Shown here: positions 1-7,033 of the stretch, one piece after another | Layout: each line of letters starts with the position of its first letter | Numbering within the stretch: position 1 is the first letter of the stretch | Origin: Nonomuraea spiralis | GTDB lineage: Bacteria > Actinomycetota > Actinomycetes > Streptosporangiales > Streptosporangiaceae | DNA length: 52,214 bases | Assembly (NCBI RefSeq): GCF_014648435.1 | Contig: NZ_BMRC01000048.1 | Location: 1 to 52,214, forward strand | Reading direction: 5' to 3' | The notes under the pieces: model-generated | The model's input: only the letters and a program-made list of their open reading frames with translations | The model's database searches: none | What the model was told of the DNA's origin: nothing | Program-made: the position numbers and the translations under genes

Positions 1-110
1 TCGAGCCGCTCCCACTCTGCGTTGGTTAAGTCACCTCGACCCATAGGCCCATCGTGACTGTCCAGGCACGATCAGTCAGCAGATCTAAGAAACAGCACCT
101 AGGCGTACGT

Positions 111-512
111 CTAGGCGCGGTCCTGGTCGAGGGCGGCGGCGAACGTCACGCTCGTGCCCCCGGGCCCGGACACGATCGTGATGTGGTCGCACAACATCCG
201 GGTCAGCCACAGCCCCCGCCCGCGGAACTCGAACCCCGCGGGCGGGCGCGCGCCGCTCATCCAGCCGGGCGGCAGCCCCGGGCCCTCGTCGGTGACCTCG
301 CACCACAGGCGCCCGTCGCGCGACCACAGCCGCAGCCGCCCGTGCCCGCCGCCGTGCAGGACCGCGTTGGTGGTGACCTCGTTGACCGCCAGCACGAAGT
401 CCTCCAGCCGCCGTCCGCTCAGCCCCTCGTAGGCGGCCTGCTCGGCCACGGCCCTGCGCAGGCACGTGATGCGCCCGCGGGCGAAGGTCGCCCGGAGCAC
501 CTGCCTACGCAT
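111..512 (-). CDS. RsbW-like anti-sigma factor ATPase (HATPase_c_2)
   Basis: This 133-residue protein resembles the serine kinase/anti-sigma factors of partner-switching systems. The GHKL ATPase motifs are visible: an N-box helix (AVNEVTTNAVLHGG, about residues 43-56) and a G1-type stretch (TDEGPGLP, about 74-81). The glycine-rich later part (FRGRGLWLTRML) matches the ATP-lid region. Proteins of this family bind a sigma factor or phosphorylate a STAS antagonist. Its start overlaps the end of the upstream MEDS-STAS gene by 8 bases, so the two are almost certainly co-translated. No sigma factor gene is in view, so the target is unknown. Confidence 0.85.
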   Translation of the reverse strand: MRRQVLRATFARGRITCLRRAVAEQAAYEGLSGRRLEDFVLAVNEVTTNAVLHGGGHGRLRLWSRDGRLWCEVTDEGPGLPPGWMSGARPPAGFEFRGRGLWLTRMLCDHITIVSGPGGTSVTFAAALDQDRA

Positions 513-1341
513 CGCCCACCCGGCGGACGACCACGAACTCGTCGGCCCTGACCAGCCGCAGCACCCGGGCCACCGGCTCGGCGCAGACGACCGAGGTGGA
601 CCCGTACGGCCTGGCCGCGGCCGTGAACGTCAGCAGCTGGGCCGAGCCGGCGTCGATGAAGCCGAGCTGGGAGGCGTCGATCACGACCTGCCCCGGCTCC
701 TTCTCCAGCCGCGCCAGCACCGAGGCGAACGCCGGCCTGTTGGTGAGGTCGAGGTCGCCCCACACCCGCAGCCCCGGCGGCGAGGAGGTGTTGGCGAAGC
801 GCATCAGGGCCTGCTCGGGGGCGATGGGATGGACCGCGGTGGCCCGCTCGATGGCGTCGAGGGGGAACAGGCCGCGGTCGTACTGGCACACCGCGGCCAG
901 CCAGCGTTCGCCGAACAACTCGTTGGCCGCCGCCTCGAAGGCCGCCTGGGCCCGCGCGTCGCGCGCTCCCCACGAGGCGTCGATCAGGGCGTAGACGCCG
1001 TGCTGGCCGTGCCGGCGGGCCCGGTGGTGGGCGTCGGCCAGGCCGTGCAGCACGCGGTCAGGATCGAGGGTGCCGCCGGTGAGGTGGGCGTCGGCGCAGG
1101 CCAGGATCTCCACCTGGCCGGCCGCCTCGGCGTCGTCGAACCCGGGGACGAGCGGCGCCAGCCAGCCGCGGGTGCGCTCCGGGGTCTCCGCATGGGTGAT
1201 GATCAGGACCTTGGTCCGGCGGCGCAGGCCGTTGAGCGTGAACAGCCTGGTGGCCGCCATGCGCTGCCGGTCTCCGTCGAACGGCAGGCAGACGTGGTCC
1301 CCCAGATCAGGATCGAGGACCGAGCCCGCGACGTGCACCAC
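505..1341 (-). CDS. MEDS-domain plus STAS-domain regulatory protein
   Basis: The N-terminal part has the MEDS (DcmR sensory) domain opening, GDHVCLPFDGD, followed by an ASWG-type segment. The C-terminal ~90 residues look like a STAS domain (WGDLDLTNRPAF, then VVIDASQLGFIDAGSAQLL). I place the start at the GTG at 1341, because GGAGG lies 8 bases upstream of it; the frame also stays open up to a GTG at 1422 that lacks such a site. MEDS-STAS proteins sit beside RsbW-like ATPases in actinomycetes, and here the ATPase gene overlaps the 3' end. The likely role is a sensing antagonist in a partner switch; the ligand cannot be read from sequence. The usual phosphoacceptor serine region reads DAGS. 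Confidence 0.82.
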   Translation of the reverse strand: MVHVAGSVLDPDLGDHVCLPFDGDRQRMAATRLFTLNGLRRRTKVLIITHAETPERTRGWLAPLVPGFDDAEAAGQVEILACADAHLTGGTLDPDRVLHGLADAHHRARRHGQHGVYALIDASWGARDARAQAAFEAAANELFGERWLAAVCQYDRGLFPLDAIERATAVHPIAPEQALMRFANTSSPPGLRVWGDLDLTNRPAFASVLARLEKEPGQVVIDASQLGFIDAGSAQLLTFTAAARPYGSTSVVCAEPVARVLRLVRADEFVVVRRVGDA

Positions 1342-1388
1342 GATGGTGTCCTCCCTCGTACGCGCCGCCTCGAAATTACCGTGATGCC

Positions 1389-1398
1389 CGTGATCACG
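1389..1398. promoter_or_regulatory. 10-bp perfect palindrome in the divergent regulatory region
   Basis: CGTGATCACG is self-complementary and lies about 50 bases upstream of the chosen MEDS-STAS start and 80 bases upstream of the divergent STAS gene. GTGAT also occurs 8 bases to its left. It could be an operator shared by both genes; no binding protein is suggested by the sequence. Confidence 0.3.
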
Positions 1399-1478
1399 TA
1401 GCGCGTTCTCCGCAAAACACACCGTGACGCGATGCTGCGAGGTGTACCTTTTCGGCGGGGCCGCCCAGTGGAGGGGTT

Positions 1479-1862
1479 ATGAGGAGCATGGGCGTGGAAG
1501 TTCTGGAGATGACGCACAGCCGGCACGGGGAGCTCGTGGTGGTCACCCTCGCGGGCGAGGTCGACGTCGACAACGTCTCCCGGGTCAGGAAATGCCTCGA
1601 CGAGGCGGTGGAGGCGCACGGTCCGCGGCTGGTGGTCGACCTGACCGGGCTGACCTTCATCGACACCACGGGGCTCGGCGTCCTGGTGCGGCAGCTCGCC
1701 GCGTTGCGCGACAGGAACGGCACGATGGCGCTGGTGGTCTCCGACGGGCAGGTGCTGCGCCGGTTGCGCAGGACCAACCTCGCCGCCCTGTTCCCCATCC
1801 ACGAGACCCTCTCGCAGGCCCTGGCACAGCCGGGGGCGGGAGCACGGGGGCGGGCTGGTTGA
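1479..1862 (+). CDS. STAS-domain anti-sigma factor antagonist (RsbV/SpoIIAA-like)
   Basis: This 127-residue single STAS domain protein has the hallmark LVVVTLAGEVDVDN strand near the N terminus and VVDLTGLTFIDTTGLGVLV (about residues 52-70). The latter carries the phosphorylatable Thr/Ser of the DTTG/DSSG motif, here DTTG. Unphosphorylated family members pull an RsbW-type kinase off its sigma factor. It is divergent from the MEDS-STAS and ATPase genes, which makes a local partner-switch set. A GGAGGGG sequence precedes the ATG at 1479; a second in-frame ATG at 1488 is preceded by GAGGAGC and is an alternative start. The C-terminal tail is Gly/Ala/Arg-rich and variable. The stop lies 8 bases before hisI. 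Confidence 0.88.
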   Translation: MRSMGVEVLEMTHSRHGELVVVTLAGEVDVDNVSRVRKCLDEAVEAHGPRLVVDLTGLTFIDTTGLGVLVRQLAALRDRNGTMALVVSDGQVLRRLRRTNLAALFPIHETLSQALAQPGAGARGRAG

Positions 1863-1870
1863 ATGGCAAC

Positions 1871-2206
1871 ATGTCCCTCGACCCCGAGATCGCCGCGCGG
1901 CTGAAGCGCAATGCAGAAGGCCTCGTGCCCGCCATCGCCCAGCAGCACGACACCGGCGAGGTGCTCATGATGGCCTGGATGAACGACGAGGCGCTGCACC
2001 GCACGCTCACCACCGGCCGCGCCACCTACTGGTCGCGCAGCCGTGAGGAGTTCTGGGTCAAGGGCGACACCTCCGGTCACGTGCAGCATGTCAAGAGCGT
2101 GGCGCTCGACTGCGACGGCGACACCATCCTGCTCAAGGTCGACCAGGTCGGCGCCGCGTGCCACACCGGCGACCGCACCTGCTTCGACGCCGGTCTGCTG
2201 GGTTAG
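1871..2206 (+). CDS. hisI: phosphoribosyl-AMP cyclohydrolase
   Basis: HisI opens the purine ring of phosphoribosyl-AMP in the third step of histidine synthesis. The 111-residue length fits the monofunctional enzyme without HisE. Visible signatures are VLMMAWMN, GRATYWSRSR, the metal-binding DCDGD (residues 80-84) and the zinc cysteines C81, C97 and C104, with the family spacing of 16 and 7. The ATG at 1871 gives the normal N terminus; the same frame is open upstream but overlaps the STAS gene and carries nothing recognisable. In Streptomyces hisI is followed by trpE; here a Trp-operon membrane protein follows directly. Confidence 0.95.
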   Translation: MSLDPEIAARLKRNAEGLVPAIAQQHDTGEVLMMAWMNDEALHRTLTTGRATYWSRSREEFWVKGDTSGHVQHVKSVALDCDGDTILLKVDQVGAACHTGDRTCFDAGLLG

Positions 2207-2214
2207 GGCGCGAC

Positions 2215-2841
2215 ATGGTCTCCGGCAAGGGGCGGCGCGAGTTGTGGAGCTGGCTGGCGCTGACCGTCGTGGGAAGCTGCCTGGTGCTGCTGGCGGCAGG
2301 GCAGATCTGGGTGCGGGTGCTCGGCGCGCAGGCCGCCGACGCGGTCGCGCCCACCGGCGGTGAGCTGGGGCCCGTACTGACGCCGCTGGCGCTGGCGGGG
2401 CTGGCGGGCGCGGTGGCCGTGCTGGCCACCAAGGGCGCCGGGCGGCGGGTCGTCGGCGTGCTGGTCGCGCTGTGCGGCGCGGGCGCGGCGGGCGGCACGT
2501 GGGCGGCGCTGTCCTCGGCCAACGTCACCGGGTGGCTGCGCGAACGCAACGCGCTGCGCGCGGTGGCCGGCCTGCCCTGGGAGCCGGTGCCGGCCTGGCC
2601 GGTCGTGGCCGGGCTCGGCGGGCTCCTGCTCCTGGCCGGCGGCGTGCTGGCGGCGCTGCGCGGCGGCAGGTGGGCGGGCATGTCGGCGCGCTACGAGAGG
2701 GCGGGCGACAGGGCCGGCGCGATGGCCGGCGCGAGGGCGGGCGGGGCCGCGGCCCCGGCGCGCAAGGGGCATGAGGACCGCGAGTTGTGGGACGCGCTCG
2801 ACCGCGGCGACGACCCCACGGAGTCCCCGGATCGCCCCTGA
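2215..2841 (+). CDS. Trp-operon-associated membrane protein (TIGR02234 type)
   Basis: The 208-residue protein has four hydrophobic segments (about residues 12-29, 54-72, 77-97 and 128-146) and a basic, then acidic soluble tail. Its hydrophobicity pattern, the ERNALRAVAGLPWEP-like loop and its position between hisI and trpC match the conserved membrane protein usually found between trpE and trpC in actinobacteria. The function of that family is unknown; a link to tryptophan supply is inferred from context only. The ATG at 2215 starts 8 bases after hisI ends, so the two are likely cotranscribed. Confidence 0.75.
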   Translation: MVSGKGRRELWSWLALTVVGSCLVLLAAGQIWVRVLGAQAADAVAPTGGELGPVLTPLALAGLAGAVAVLATKGAGRRVVGVLVALCGAGAAGGTWAALSSANVTGWLRERNALRAVAGLPWEPVPAWPVVAGLGGLLLLAGGVLAALRGGRWAGMSARYERAGDRAGAMAGARAGGAAAPARKGHEDRELWDALDRGDDPTESPDRP

Positions 2842-2892
2842 GGGCGGTAGTCACGAAATCTCCACGGTTCTGAACCTCTGTCTGCTTGGCAA

Positions 2893-2925
2893 ACCTTTTC
2901 TCAATAAGCTGCCGTTGCAAATCGC
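2893..2925 (+). promoter_or_regulatory. probable promoter of the DUF4190 gene
   Basis: A TAAGCT -10 box (2905-2910) sits in the sequence TTTCTC-N3-TAAGCTGCCG. The same arrangement, TTTCTC-N3-TAGGCTGCCG, occurs upstream of the CD225-like paralog at 3667-3683, which suggests that the pair share a duplicated promoter. No good -35 box is visible in either. Confidence 0.5.
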
Positions 2926-2949
2926 CAAAAGACAACAAGGAGCCAGCTC

Positions 2950-3582
2950 ATGAGCTACGGGGACCAGGGCGGCAGCGGCGGCTACGGCTCGCAGCCACCC
3001 GGCGGCGGTTACGGTCAGCAGCCGCCCACGGGCGGCGGCGGTTACGGTCAGGGCCCGGGGTACGGCCAGCAGCCCCCGAGCGGCGGCGGCTACGGCCAGC
3101 AGCCGCCCAGCGGCGGCGGTTACGGCTACAACCAGCAACCCCCGAGCCATCCCCAGGAGCCCCTCGGCTACGGCCAGCAGCCCCAGCCCCCGAGCGGCGG
3201 CTACGCCCAGCCCGGCTACGGGCAGCAGGGCTACGGCCAGCAGGGTTACAGCCAGCAGGGTTACAGCCAGCCCGGCTACGGCCAGTACGGCCCCCCGCAG
3301 CAGCCCCGCTCGACCAACGGCATGGCGGTGGCCTCGCTCATCCTCGGCATCGTCGGCCTGATCACCTGCGGCGCGACCAGCATCATCGGCGTCGTCCTCG
3401 GCCACATCGCGCTCAGCCGCATCAAGCGCACGGGGGAGGAGGGGCAGGGCATGGCGATGGGGGGCCTGGTGACCTCCTACATCATGGTCGCGCTCTTCGT
3501 GCTCTTCTGGATCTTCTTCGGCGGGTTCTGGCTCACCCTGATCGGCCTCGGGTCGGCCGCCTCCGTCAGCGACTACTCGTAG
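2950..3582 (+). CDS. DUF4190 membrane protein with Gly/Tyr/Gln/Pro-rich N-terminal domain
   Basis: About residues 1-118 form a low-complexity domain built on GYGQQPPSGGG and QQGYSQ-type units, rich in Tyr, Gly and Gln and nearly free of charge. The C-terminal 90 residues contain two hydrophobic helices split by a basic turn (GHIALSRIKRTGEEGQGMA), which is the DUF4190 pattern. The composition resembles prion-like domains of FUS-family proteins, though that is analogy, not homology. AAGGAG precedes the ATG. The next gene carries the same N-terminal repeat on a different membrane domain, so the tail is modular. DUF4190 function is unknown; in actinomycetes such proteins are often linked with envelope or division proteins. 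Confidence 0.8.
   Translation: MSYGDQGGSGGYGSQPPGGGYGQQPPTGGGGYGQGPGYGQQPPSGGGYGQQPPSGGGYGYNQQPPSHPQEPLGYGQQPQPPSGGYAQPGYGQQGYGQQGYSQQGYSQPGYGQYGPPQQPRSTNGMAVASLILGIVGLITCGATSIIGVVLGHIALSRIKRTGEEGQGMAMGGLVTSYIMVALFVLFWIFFGGFWLTLIGLGSAASVSDYS
2995..3290 (+). repeat. in-frame degenerate repeats encoding GYGQQPPSGGG-type units
   Basis: Units of roughly 30-36 bases encoding GGYGQQPPSGG recur first, then shorter 15-18 base units encoding QQGYGQ and QQGYSQ. Codons vary between copies (TAC kept, GGC/GGT and CCC/CCG exchanged), so the repeat is old or selected at protein level. Confidence 0.8.
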
Positions 3583-3666
3583 GCGGAGGGGCGCAGCGTG
3601 ACGCCTCGCTTGCGGTGTGATTACGAATTGTCCGCAAGATGGGCGTTAATCCACGTAGAGGATGGT

Positions 3667-3683
3667 TTCTCGCTAGGCTGCCG
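3667..3683 (+). promoter_or_regulatory. probable promoter of the CD225-like gene
   Basis: TAGGCT (3674-3679) within TTTCTCGC-TAGGCTGCCG matches the corresponding block before the DUF4190 gene (2899-2914). The distance to the start codon is also similar, about 45 bases. It probably reflects duplication of the whole transcription unit. Confidence 0.5.
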
Positions 3684-3725
3684 CGCGCAACTCGCTTCAC
3701 GATGACGACATGAGGAGTCATGAGC

Positions 3726-4280
3726 ATGAGTTACGGAAACCAGGGCGACGGTGGTTACGGCGCCCAGCCGCCCGGCGGCGGTTACGGCCAGCAGCCGCCG
3801 AGCGGTGGTGGCGGCTACGGCCAGCAGCCCCCCAGCGGCGGTGGCGGTTACGGTGGCGGCTACGGCCAGCAGCCCCCGAGTGGCGGCGGTTACGGTCAGC
3901 AGCCCCCCGGCGGTGGCGGCTATGGCCAGCAGCCCCCGAGCGGTGGCGGCTACGGGCAGCCGCCCGGTGGCTACCCCGGTGGCGCGTACGGCCCCGGCGG
4001 CGGCGCGACCCCTCCGGACAACCAGCTGGTCCCGGCCATCCTCACCACCCTGTTCTGCTGCCTGCCCCTCGGCATCGTGGCGATCGTGAAGTCGTCGCAG
4101 GTCAACTCCAAGTGGCAGATCGGCGACTACCAGGGCGCGATGCAGGCCGCCGAGGAGGCCAAGACCTGGTGGAAGCGCAGCCTGATCTTCGGCATCATCG
4201 CCATCGTCCTGCTCATCATCTTCTACGTGGTGGTGTTCGTCCTGCTGGCCGCCTCGACGAGCATCCCGAGCTCGTACTAG
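3726..4280 (+). CDS. CD225/dispanin-family membrane protein with Gly/Tyr/Gln/Pro-rich N terminus
   Basis: About residues 1-98 are GGYGQQPPSGGG repeats close to those of the preceding gene. The rest is a CD225 (dispanin/IFITM-like) domain: PPDNQLVPAILTTLFCCLPLGIVAIV, then VNSKWQIGDYQGAMQAAEEAKTW, then a second hydrophobic helix. The FCCLPLGI membrane segment and the GD-x-x-GA loop are family hallmarks. Two ATGs are possible; the one at 3726 has AGGAG at the usual 8-base distance and gives MSYGNQ, matching MSYGDQ in the paralog, whereas 3720 leaves only 2 bases. Bacterial dispanins have no settled function; eukaryotic relatives alter membrane curvature and fusion. Confidence 0.83.
   Translation: MSYGNQGDGGYGAQPPGGGYGQQPPSGGGGYGQQPPSGGGGYGGGYGQQPPSGGGYGQQPPGGGGYGQQPPSGGGYGQPPGGYPGGAYGPGGGATPPDNQLVPAILTTLFCCLPLGIVAIVKSSQVNSKWQIGDYQGAMQAAEEAKTWWKRSLIFGIIAIVLLIIFYVVVFVLLAASTSIPSSY
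3760..3995 (+). repeat. in-frame ~33-bp tandem repeats (GYGQQPPSGGG)
   Basis: Six to seven copies of an about 33-base unit encode GGYGQQPPSGGG with silent differences between copies. The protein unit is the same as in the upstream DUF4190 gene, which suggests exchange or common origin of the N-terminal modules. Confidence 0.85.
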
Positions 4281-4311
4281 GGCTCGTACCAGGGGACGGG
4301 ATACTGAGAGC

Positions 4312-4743
4312 ATGAGCATCGCAACAACCGGGCGGCGGGGGACGGGGCGGCTGAAGGGCCTCCTCGCGCCGCTCGGTGTTGCGGCCGCGACGGGGGCCGT
4401 GTTCGGCGTGGTCGGCGTCGTCGACCCCAACCAGCCCGGCCACTACCCGACCTGCCCGTTCCTGTGGGTCACCGGCCTCTACTGTCCCGGCTGCGGCACG
4501 CTGCGCACCGTCCACGCGCTGGCCCACCTCGACCCGGTGGCCGCCCTCGGGCTCAATCCGCTGGCCGTCGCCATGATCCCGTTCCTGCTGTTCTGGTGGG
4601 GGCGGTGGGTCGTACGGGCCTGGCAGGGGCGGCCGAGACGGACGACTCTGGCCCACCCGGCGTGGCTGTGGGCCTTCCTCGCGATCGTCATGGTCTACTG
4701 GGTCGTCCGAAACCTCCCCTTCGGAGCGTTCCTCGCGCCCTAG
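4312..4743 (+). CDS. DUF2752 membrane protein
   Basis: The 143-residue protein has three hydrophobic segments and the DUF2752 core: PTCPFLWVTGLYCPGCGTLR (residues 45-64), followed by a conserved HALAHLDPVAALGLNPLAV stretch. The C-P-x-CG cluster could bind metal or be redox active, but the family has no assigned role. It follows the CD225-like gene by 31 bases on the same strand and precedes trpC by 119 bases. CD225, DUF4190 and DUF2752 genes often travel together in actinomycetes, so these three are probably a functional group placed inside the trp region. Confidence 0.82.
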   Translation: MSIATTGRRGTGRLKGLLAPLGVAAATGAVFGVVGVVDPNQPGHYPTCPFLWVTGLYCPGCGTLRTVHALAHLDPVAALGLNPLAVAMIPFLLFWWGRWVVRAWQGRPRRTTLAHPAWLWAFLAIVMVYWVVRNLPFGAFLAP

Positions 4744-4862
4744 TACGGGCCCTGTGGTGAGGCGACCCCGGTGGGGCCGATACCATCGCAGGACAAGGCC
4801 GGGAGCGGACGCGAGGCGAACTCTCTGCCACCCCCACTGTCAACCGGAGGGACCCCAAGCGC

Positions 4863-5702
4863 GTGAGTGAGCGGACGGAAGGACCGAGTGTCCTCGACGA
4901 CATCCTCGAAGGGGTGCGCGCCGATCTCGCCGCACGTCAACAGGCCGTGTCGATCGACGAGCTCAAGCGGAGAGCCGAGCGGGCCCAGGGGCCCAGAGAC
5001 GCCATGGCCGCCCTCGGGGGTGACAGGATCTCGGTGATCGCCGAGGTCAAGCGGTCGAGCCCATCCAAGGGCGCGCTGGCCGCCATCGCCGACCCCGCCG
5101 CCCTGGCCGCCGACTACGAGGCCGGTGGGGCGCACGTGATCAGCGTGCTGACCGAGCGGCGCAAGTTCGGCGGCAGCCTGGAGGACCTCGCGGCCGTCCG
5201 CGCCCGCGTCGACATCCCCATTCTGCGTAAAGACTTCATCCTCACCTCCTACCAGCTCTGGGAGGCCCGGGCCCACGGCGCCGACCTGGCGCTGCTGATG
5301 GTCGTCTGCCTGGAGCAGGAGGCGCTGGTGTCGCTGATCGAGCGGGCCGAGTCCATCGGGCTCACCCCGCTGGTCGAGGTGCACACCGAGGAGGAGCTGG
5401 AGCGGGCGGTGGCCGCCGGGGCGCGGGTCATCGGGGTCAATGCGCGTAATTTGAAGACTCTTGAGGTCGACCGCGACGTCTTCGCCAAGCTGGCGCCGAA
5501 GATCCCGGATAATGTGATCAAGATCGCCGAGTCGGGCGTGCGCGGCCCGCACGACCTGCTCGCCTACGCCAGGGGCGGCGCCGACGCCGTCCTGGTCGGG
5601 GAGAGCCTGGTCACCGGCAAGGATCCGCGCAAGGCCGTGGAGGCGCTGGTGACCGCCGGCGCCCACCCGTCGACGCGCCCCGACCACTCAGCAGAGGGAT
5701 AG
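4863..5702 (+). CDS. trpC: indole-3-glycerol phosphate synthase
   Basis: TrpC cyclises CdRP to indole-3-glycerol phosphate in tryptophan synthesis. The TIM-barrel active-site residues are all visible: E61 and K63 in AEVKRSSPSKG, K123 in LRKDF, E172 in LVEVH, N193 and R195 in GVNARNL, and the ESGV loop for phosphate binding. The length of 279 residues is normal for a monofunctional enzyme; no TrpF fusion is present. The GTG start at 4863 follows a GGAGG that is rather far away (about 14 bases). trpB starts 2 bases after the stop, so the Streptomyces small regulatory gene trpM, normally between trpC and trpB, is absent here. Confidence 0.97.
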   Translation: MSERTEGPSVLDDILEGVRADLAARQQAVSIDELKRRAERAQGPRDAMAALGGDRISVIAEVKRSSPSKGALAAIADPAALAADYEAGGAHVISVLTERRKFGGSLEDLAAVRARVDIPILRKDFILTSYQLWEARAHGADLALLMVVCLEQEALVSLIERAESIGLTPLVEVHTEEELERAVAAGARVIGVNARNLKTLEVDRDVFAKLAPKIPDNVIKIAESGVRGPHDLLAYARGGADAVLVGESLVTGKDPRKAVEALVTAGAHPSTRPDHSAEG

Positions 5703-5704
5703 CA

Positions 5705-6946
5705 GTGGCTAACGAAGGCTCCATCCTCACCGCCGCCGACCTGGCCGGCAACGGTGCGCACGGCAACGACCCCGACCTGCACGGCAAGTTCGGCATCTTC
5801 GGCGGCCGTTACGTGCCCGAGGCGCTCATCCCGGCGCTCGACGAGGTGGCCGCGGTCTACGAGAAGGCCAAGAACGACACGGAGTTCCTGCGCGAGTTCG
5901 ACCACCTGCTGCGCACGTACGCCGGGCGGCCGACCACGCTGACCGACGTACCGCGCTTCAGCGGGGAGGCCGGCGGCGCGCGCATCGTGCTCAAGCGCGA
6001 GGACCTCACCCACACCGGTGCCCACAAGATCAACAACGTGCTGGGCCAGGCGCTGCTGACCAAGCGCCTGGGCAAGAAGCGGGTGATCGCCGAGACCGGC
6101 GCCGGCCAGCACGGCGTGGCCACGGCCACCGCGGCCGCCCTGCTCGGCCTGGAGTGCGTCATCTACATGGGCGCGGTCGACTGCGAGCGCCAGGCGCTCA
6201 ACGTGGCGCGGATGAAGCTGCTCGGCGCCACCGTGGTGCCGGTCCACAACGGCTCCAAGACGCTGAAGGACGCCATCAACGAGGCGTTCCGCGACTGGGT
6301 GACCAACGTCGACACCACCCACTACCTGTTCGGCACCGTCGCCGGCCCCCACCCCTTCCCCGAGATCGTGCGCGACTTCGCGCGCATCATCGGCGTCGAG
6401 GCCCGCCGCCAGATGCTGGAGCTGACCGGCAAGCTGCCCGACGCGGTGTGCGCGGCGGTCGGCGGCGGCAGCAACGCCATCGGCATCTTCCACGCCTTCC
6501 TCGACGACGAGGGCGTGGCCCTGCACGGCTACGAGGCGGCCGGGCACGGCCTCGACAGCGGCGAGCACGCGCTCACCCTGACCGCCGGCTCGGTGGGCGT
6601 GCTCCACGGCTCGCGCACGTATGTGCTGCAGGACGACGAGGGCCAGACGATCGAGTCCCACTCGATCTCGGCCGGGCTCGACTACCCGGGCGTCGGCCCC
6701 GAGCACGCCTGGCTGAAGGACTCCGGCCGCGCCACCTACCACGGCGTCACCGACGACGAGGCCATGTCGGCGTTCTCGCTGCTGGCCAGGACCGAGGGCA
6801 TCATCCCGGCCATCGAGTCCTCCCATGCGCTGGCGGGCGCGCTGAAGCTGGGCCGCGAGCTCGGCCCCGAGTCGACGATCCTGGTCAACCTCTCCGGGCG
6901 CGGCGACAAGGACATGGGCACCGCCATGAAGTACTTCAACCTCTGA
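5705..6946 (+). CDS. trpB: tryptophan synthase beta subunit
   Basis: TrpB condenses indole and serine with PLP. The Schiff-base lysine is K108 in THTGAHKINN, the catalytic glutamate is E131 in AETGAGQHG, and the PLP phosphate loop is GGGSNAIG. The 413-residue length and the N-terminal GKFGIFGGRYVPE are typical of the TrpB1 type that pairs with TrpA. A GTG start with AGAGGGA upstream lies 2 bases after trpC, indicating coupling. An 87-base gap to trpA follows, which is unusual because trpB and trpA often overlap or abut. Confidence 0.98.
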   Translation: MANEGSILTAADLAGNGAHGNDPDLHGKFGIFGGRYVPEALIPALDEVAAVYEKAKNDTEFLREFDHLLRTYAGRPTTLTDVPRFSGEAGGARIVLKREDLTHTGAHKINNVLGQALLTKRLGKKRVIAETGAGQHGVATATAAALLGLECVIYMGAVDCERQALNVARMKLLGATVVPVHNGSKTLKDAINEAFRDWVTNVDTTHYLFGTVAGPHPFPEIVRDFARIIGVEARRQMLELTGKLPDAVCAAVGGGSNAIGIFHAFLDDEGVALHGYEAAGHGLDSGEHALTLTAGSVGVLHGSRTYVLQDDEGQTIESHSISAGLDYPGVGPEHAWLKDSGRATYHGVTDDEAMSAFSLLARTEGIIPAIESSHALAGALKLGRELGPESTILVNLSGRGDKDMGTAMKYFNL

Positions 6947-7033
6947 CGCCCCCTCGCCCGCGCGGCGCGGGGGATTCTGGGACGGCCTGCGGCAGGGCAT
7001 CATGGTGGGACTCGACCTTCGAAACGGACAGAC

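Noticed and set aside
1..110. Possible gene end at the left edge
   Set aside because: No frame with recognisable content enters from the left; the only structure is CTAGGCG repeated at about 100 and 112.
2995..3995. Possible CRISPR-like repeats
   Set aside because: The repeats are in frame, degenerate at silent positions and have no unique spacers; they encode protein repeats.
6960..6975. trp attenuator
   Set aside because: The short hairpin in the trpB-trpA gap has no leader peptide with Trp codons and no alternative pairing that I could see.
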